Below, one piece after another: positions 60,340 to 64,000 of a stretch of DNA of 64,000 nucleotides. The first letter of the stretch is position 1, and the number at the start of each line of letters is the position of its first letter. Origin of the DNA: VRUE01 sp963812335 (GTDB lineage Bacteria; Actinomycetota; Thermoleophilia; Solirubrobacterales; 70-9); the NCBI GenBank assembly GCA_963812335.1, contig CAWEUU010000004.1, positions 620,001 through 684,000 on the forward strand, read 5' to 3'. Both the position numbers and the translations under genes were made by a program. The notes under the pieces are model-generated. The model was not told where the DNA came from, made no database searches, and saw only the letters and a program-made list of their open reading frames with translations.

Positions 60340-62316
60340 ATGCTGCTCGGGGTCGATGTCGGCGGAACCTTCACCGACGCCGTGCTCTTCGACGGCGAGC
60401 GGCTGCACACGGCGAAGCTGCCGACGACGCCGGAGGACCAGTCGCTGGCGGTCATCGGCGCGGTCGAGGAGCTGCTGCGACGGGCGGGCGCGGAGGCCGC
60501 GGCGGTCGAGTCCTTCGCGCACGGGATGACGGTCGGCACCAACGCCCTGCTTGAGGAACGCGGCGCCCGCACCGCGCTGATCGCGACTGCGGGCTTCGCC
60601 GACCTGCTCGAGATCGGCCGTCAGGAGCGGCCCGAGCTCTACCGGCTCTGCACCCCCAAGCCCGCGCCGCTGGTCGACCCCGAGCTGCGCTTCGAGGCCG
60701 CCGGGCGAATCGGGCCGGAGGGCGAGATCGAGCCGTTGCCGAAAGACGAGGCAGAGCGGCTCGCCGGGCTGATCCGGCGCAGTGGCGCCGAGTCGGTCGC
60801 GATCTGCCTGCTCTTCTCCTACCTGGACCCCGCTCACGAGCGCGCGATCGCCGCCCATCTGCGGCGCGAGCTCCCCGACGTCCATGTCTCGGCGTCGCAC
60901 GAGGTCCTGCCCCGCTTCCGCGAGTACGAGCGCTGCTCGACGACCGCGATCGACGCCTATCTCTCACCGCTGCTCGGTCGTTACCTGGGACGGCTCGGCG
61001 AGGCCGCGGCCGCCGCCGGCCTGCCCAGCCCGCTGGTGATGCAGTCCTCGGGCGGGGTCGCCGCCGCCGGAGAGGCAGCGAAGGCAGGGGCCTGGAGCGT
61101 GCTCTCCGGACCCGCGGGCGGCGCCGTCGGCGCCGGTCTGATCGCCGCGATCGGCGGCGACGGCAACGCCCTCGGTCTCGACATGGGAGGAACCTCCTGC
61201 GACGTCTGCGTGATCGAGGACGGCGAGGTCGGGCGAACCGACTCGCGTCGGCTCGACGGCCGCGCCATTCAGCTGCCGATGGTCGACGTGCACACCGTCG
61301 GCGCCGGCGGCGGCTCGATCGGTTGGCGCGACAGCGGTGGCGCCCTGCGGGTCGGCCCACGCTCCGCTGGTGCCCAGCCGGGACCCGCCTGTTACGGGCG
61401 CGGCGGCGAGGAGCCCACCGTCACCGATGCCAACCTGCTGCTCGGCAACCTCGCCGCCGACTCGACCCTGGCCGGCGGTGTCGCCCTCGACCTCGACGCG
61501 GCCGGCACGGTCGTCGGCGGGCTGGGCGACGCGCTCGGCCTCGGCACGCTGGAGACCGCCGAGGGGATCGTGCGCGTGGCCAACCAGGAGATGGTGCGGG
61601 CACTGCGCATGGTCACGGTCGAGCGTGGCATCGATCCGCGCCGTTTCGTGCTGCTGCCGTTCGGCGGCGCCGGGCCAATGCACGCTGCGGCGATCGCGGC
61701 CGAGCTTGGCATCGAGCGCATCCTCTGCCCGCGCGCCGGCGGCGTGCTCTCGGCTCTCGGCCTCTGCGCCTCCGACCGCCGCCGCGACACCACCCGCACC
61801 GTGATGCTGAGCGGGGTGGATTTCAGCGCGGAGCGCGTGGCGGCGGAGGTCGCCGAACTGACCGCCCGGATCGACGGCGACATCGACGGCGGCGAGCCCG
61901 AGGTCGTCTACGAGCTGCGCTACGCCGGCCAGGCGTTCGAGCTGCCGGTGAGCGGGACGGCGCATCCTGAGCCGGCGGATCTCGCCGCACGCTTCGAGCA
62001 GGCGCACGAGGAGCGCTACGGCCACCGCGATCCCGACGGCGAGATCGTCCTCGTCCACATCCGCCTCGCGCTCGTCGCGCCCGGCCCGCGGCCTCGCCCC
62101 GCCGCCGCCGCGACGGGGAGCCTGAGAGAGGACAGCCGCGCGGTGCGCTTCGACGGCAAATGGGTGCAGACACCGGTGCTGCGGGGTGAGCCAAGCGCCG
62201 GCCTCAGCGCCGAGGGCCCGGTGGTCTTCGAGCTGCCCGAGGCGACCTTCGTCGTCCCCCCCGGCTGGGGCGCCGCAGTCGACGAGACTGGCACGATCCA
62301 CGCGGAGGTTCGATGA
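60340..62316 (+). CDS. Hydantoinase/oxoprolinase subunit A
   Basis: A 658-residue HyuA-family protein: GVDVGGTFTDAVLFDG phosphate loop, ATP/actin-fold GLDMGGTSCDVCV and the PFGGAGPMHA segment. These enzymes hydrolyse cyclic amides such as 5-oxoproline or N-methylhydantoin with ATP. The ATG follows the nadB stop with no gap. Its stop overlaps the subunit B start by four bases. Confidence 0.92.
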   Translation: MLLGVDVGGTFTDAVLFDGERLHTAKLPTTPEDQSLAVIGAVEELLRRAGAEAAAVESFAHGMTVGTNALLEERGARTALIATAGFADLLEIGRQERPELYRLCTPKPAPLVDPELRFEAAGRIGPEGEIEPLPKDEAERLAGLIRRSGAESVAICLLFSYLDPAHERAIAAHLRRELPDVHVSASHEVLPRFREYERCSTTAIDAYLSPLLGRYLGRLGEAAAAAGLPSPLVMQSSGGVAAAGEAAKAGAWSVLSGPAGGAVGAGLIAAIGGDGNALGLDMGGTSCDVCVIEDGEVGRTDSRRLDGRAIQLPMVDVHTVGAGGGSIGWRDSGGALRVGPRSAGAQPGPACYGRGGEEPTVTDANLLLGNLAADSTLAGGVALDLDAAGTVVGGLGDALGLGTLETAEGIVRVANQEMVRALRMVTVERGIDPRRFVLLPFGGAGPMHAAAIAAELGIERILCPRAGGVLSALGLCASDRRRDTTRTVMLSGVDFSAERVAAEVAELTARIDGDIDGGEPEVVYELRYAGQAFELPVSGTAHPEPADLAARFEQAHEERYGHRDPDGEIVLVHIRLALVAPGPRPRPAAAATGSLREDSRAVRFDGKWVQTPVLRGEPSAGLSAEGPVVFELPEATFVVPPGWGAAVDETGTIHAEVR

Positions 62317-63827
62317 GCCTCGACCCGGTCGACCTGCAGGTGATGATCGGCGGACTGCGCGCGGCCTGCGACGAGATGGGCGCAACCCTGATCCGCTCCG
62401 CCTACTCGGCCAACATCAAGGAGCGCCACGACTGCTCAACCGCACTCTTCGACGCCGGCGGCGAGCTGGCGATGCAGGCTGAGCACATCCCCGTCCACCT
62501 GGGCTCGATGCCCGACGCGGTCGCCGCCGTGCTCGACGAGGAGCACCGCCCCGGCGAGGCCTGGATCCTCAACGACCCCTACCGCGGCGGCACCCACCTG
62601 CCCGACGTGACCCTGATCTCGCCGGTCTTCGTTGCCGGCGAGCTGTTCGGCTTCGCCGCCTGTCGCGCCCACCATGCCGACATCGGCGGCCCCAGCCCAG
62701 CCGGGATGCCGGCCCGCTCGCGCACGCTGGAGGAAGAGGGCGTGGTGATCCCGCCGACCCGGATCGGCGAGGGCGAGCTCGAACGGCTGGCCGAACAGAT
62801 GCGCACGCCGCGCCAGCGCCTCGCCGACCTGCGTGCGCAGGCCGCAGCCAACCGGATCGGCGAGCTGCGCCTGGCTGAGCTCGCCGAGCGGCACGGCCTC
62901 GAGCGCCTGCGGGCGGGAATGGATGAGATCCTCGCCTACGCCGAGCGCCGCACCCGGGCTGCCCTCGCCGACCTGCCCGACGGCACCTACGTCGCCGGGG
63001 ACGTGCTCGAGGACGACGCCGGCGGCGAACCGCGCGACGTCGGGCTGCGGCTGCAGGCGACCGTCCGCGGCGACGAGCTGACCCTCGACTTCAGCGGTAC
63101 CGATCCCCAGATCGACGGCAACCTCAACTGCCCGCTCTCGGTGACCAAGTCGGCCGCCTTCTTCGCCGTGCGCGTGCTCACCGACCCCGACGCGCCACCT
63201 TCGGCCGGCGCCTACAGGCCGATCGAGGTGATCGCCCCCGAGGGCTGCCTGCTCAACGCCCGCTTCCCCGCCGCCGTCGCCGCCGGCAACGTCGAGACCT
63301 CGAGTCGCGTGGCCGACCTGACGATCGCCGCCCTTGGCGACGCCCGGCCGGTCCCCGCCCAGGGCCAGGGCACGATGAACAACCTGACCCTCTCTGGCGA
63401 GGGCTTCACCTACTACGAGACGCTCGCCGGCGGCCAGGGCGCCTGCGCCGACGCCGACGGGCCGTCGGCGATCCACGTGGCGATGTCGAACACGCTCAAC
63501 ACGCCGGTCGAGGCGCTCGAGACCGAGTTCCCGCTGCGCGTGCGCGAGCTGGCGCTGCGCCGGGGCAGCGGCGGTGGCGGCGGCCACAGCGGCGGTGAGG
63601 GGATCGCGCGCGAAATCGAAGCGCTGGAGCCGATGCGCTACACGCTGATCGGCGAGCGGCGGCGCCACTCGCCGCGCGGGCGCGACGGCGGAGAGGACGG
63701 CCGGCCCGGCGTCGACCAGCTCAACGGAGAGCCCCTGCCCGGTAAGAGCGAAGGCGCTCTGCGGGCGGGCGACAGGCTGCGGATCGAGACGCCGGGAGGC
63801 GGCGGACTCGGGCCGATTTCCAGGTAA
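62313..63827 (+). CDS. Hydantoinase/oxoprolinase subunit B
   Basis: A 504-residue HyuB-family partner of the previous gene: NIKERHDCSTALFDAGGE, QAEHIPVHLGSMP, VAGGELFGFAACRAHHADIGG-type region and the late ETLAGGQGACADADGPSAIH and GSGGGGGHSGGEG segments. It forms the heterodimer with subunit A. Substrate unknown; no cyclic-amide transporter is nearby. It ends the long plus-strand run. Confidence 0.92.
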   Translation: MSLDPVDLQVMIGGLRAACDEMGATLIRSAYSANIKERHDCSTALFDAGGELAMQAEHIPVHLGSMPDAVAAVLDEEHRPGEAWILNDPYRGGTHLPDVTLISPVFVAGELFGFAACRAHHADIGGPSPAGMPARSRTLEEEGVVIPPTRIGEGELERLAEQMRTPRQRLADLRAQAAANRIGELRLAELAERHGLERLRAGMDEILAYAERRTRAALADLPDGTYVAGDVLEDDAGGEPRDVGLRLQATVRGDELTLDFSGTDPQIDGNLNCPLSVTKSAAFFAVRVLTDPDAPPSAGAYRPIEVIAPEGCLLNARFPAAVAAGNVETSSRVADLTIAALGDARPVPAQGQGTMNNLTLSGEGFTYYETLAGGQGACADADGPSAIHVAMSNTLNTPVEALETEFPLRVRELALRRGSGGGGGHSGGEGIAREIEALEPMRYTLIGERRRHSPRGRDGGEDGRPGVDQLNGEPLPGKSEGALRAGDRLRIETPGGGGLGPISR

Positions 63828-63840
63828 ATACCGATTTAAT

Positions 63841-63869
63841 TTGGCGATTCGGCCGTCCTTGTCTAGAAT
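63841..63869 (+). promoter_or_regulatory. Sigma-70-type promoter
   Basis: TTGGCG (63841-63846), a 17-base spacer, then TAGAAT (63864-63869): five of six matches to TATAAT with a good -35. Transcription would begin near 63876, giving an 85-base leader before the ATG at 63961. The AT-richness stands out in this GC-rich window. Confidence 0.7.
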
Positions 63870-63894
63870 GCACGGCCTTGGGCGGGGCCCTCGC

Positions 63895-63910
63895 CTGTAC
63901 AGGGGTACAG
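63895..63910. promoter_or_regulatory. Palindrome in the leader before the last gene
   Basis: CTGTAC (63895-63900) and GTACAG (63905-63910) are perfectly complementary with a four-base loop, located about 20-35 bases downstream of the predicted transcription start. It could be an operator for a repressor or part of a leader hairpin. No specific regulator is assigned. Confidence 0.4.
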
Positions 63911-63960
63911 TGCTACTTCCCAGTCGAATCACCCCGACCCAACCGAGGTACGAATTCAAA

Positions 63961-64000
63961 TGCCGATCGCGCTAAAGGAATGGGCTGTAACCGTGCGCGC
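63961..64000 (+). CDS. Start of a DUF1802-like gene (partial)
   Basis: Only 13 codons are visible: MPIALKEWAVTVR. The opening ALKEWAV followed by a basic/aliphatic stretch matches the N-terminus of DUF1802 proteins as I recall them. A promoter and 85-base leader precede it. The call is based on 13 residues only. Confidence 0.4.

Overview
The window is about 64 kb of very GC-rich, densely packed bacterial DNA with many GTG/TTG starts and 4-base start/stop overlaps. Gene content (two heme-copper-oxidase loci with ctaA/ctaB, drug-type ABC exporters, DUF3352-like lipoprotein, a c-di-AMP riboswitch before a cell-wall peptidase, Flp-type pilin, TldD/TldE, Roadblock protein) points to a high-GC actinobacterium; I infer the class Thermoleophilia (Solirubrobacterales-like), but no rRNA or other decisive marker is present. 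No tRNA, rRNA, CRISPR array, prophage or insertion sequence was recognised; the region reads as stable chromosome.

Layout. 1-3300: end of a cobalamin adenosyltransferase, OsmC protein, SDR, NUDIX hydrolase, 1-Cys peroxiredoxin and two small minus-strand genes. 3300-10470: a plus-strand fatty-acid degradation cluster (thiolase, class IV aminotransferase, acyl-CoA dehydrogenase, enoyl-CoA hydratase, 3-hydroxyacyl-CoA dehydrogenase) ending in an alkylsulfatase-like metallo-beta-lactamase protein. 10500-14350: greA, thioredoxin reductase, a flippase-like membrane protein and a PAP2 phosphatase. 14430-24950: the respiratory locus. Its plus-strand half has a subunit II/subunit I pair that has lost nearly all metal and heme ligands, then ctaB, small membrane subunits, a diheme cytochrome c lipoprotein and ctaA. 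Its minus-strand half has the intact A2-type oxidase ctaC-ctaD-(novel soluble protein)-ctaE.

25000-31900: a glycosyltransferase, two small or secreted hypotheticals, an amidase with a small partner and an ABC-2 exporter. 31875-42815: a long minus-strand run carrying rplM, rpsI (with a long acidic N-terminal extension), glmM, glmS, a DUF3352-like lipoprotein, NAD(P)HX repair, CBS protein, alr, CCA-adding/poly(A) polymerase family and infA. 42816-45570: c-di-AMP riboswitch, M23 peptidase, ZIP transporter and a membrane protein. 45620-54600: guaA, a CBS-less IMPDH paralogue, PfkB kinase, D,D-carboxypeptidase, LysM protein, HU, tldE, tldD and a Roadblock protein. 54620-64000: CDF transporter, rdgB, rph, Flp-type pilin, glycosyltransferase, coiled-coil protein, nadB, hydantoinase A and B genes, and a promoter plus the first codons of a further gene.

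The most unusual signal is the degenerate oxidase pair at 14434-16820. It aligns almost gaplessly with the intact subunit I of the same window but lacks five of the six universally conserved histidines, the cross-linked tyrosine and the K-channel lysine, and its subunit II lacks the CuA cysteines. It is an intact, ATGA-overlapped gene pair, so it probably has a non-catalytic role. The second is a set of palindromic (foldback) elements, three of them inside coding sequences. Two of these, in a glycosyltransferase linker and in the ribosomal protein S9 extension, look like copies of one family read in different frames.
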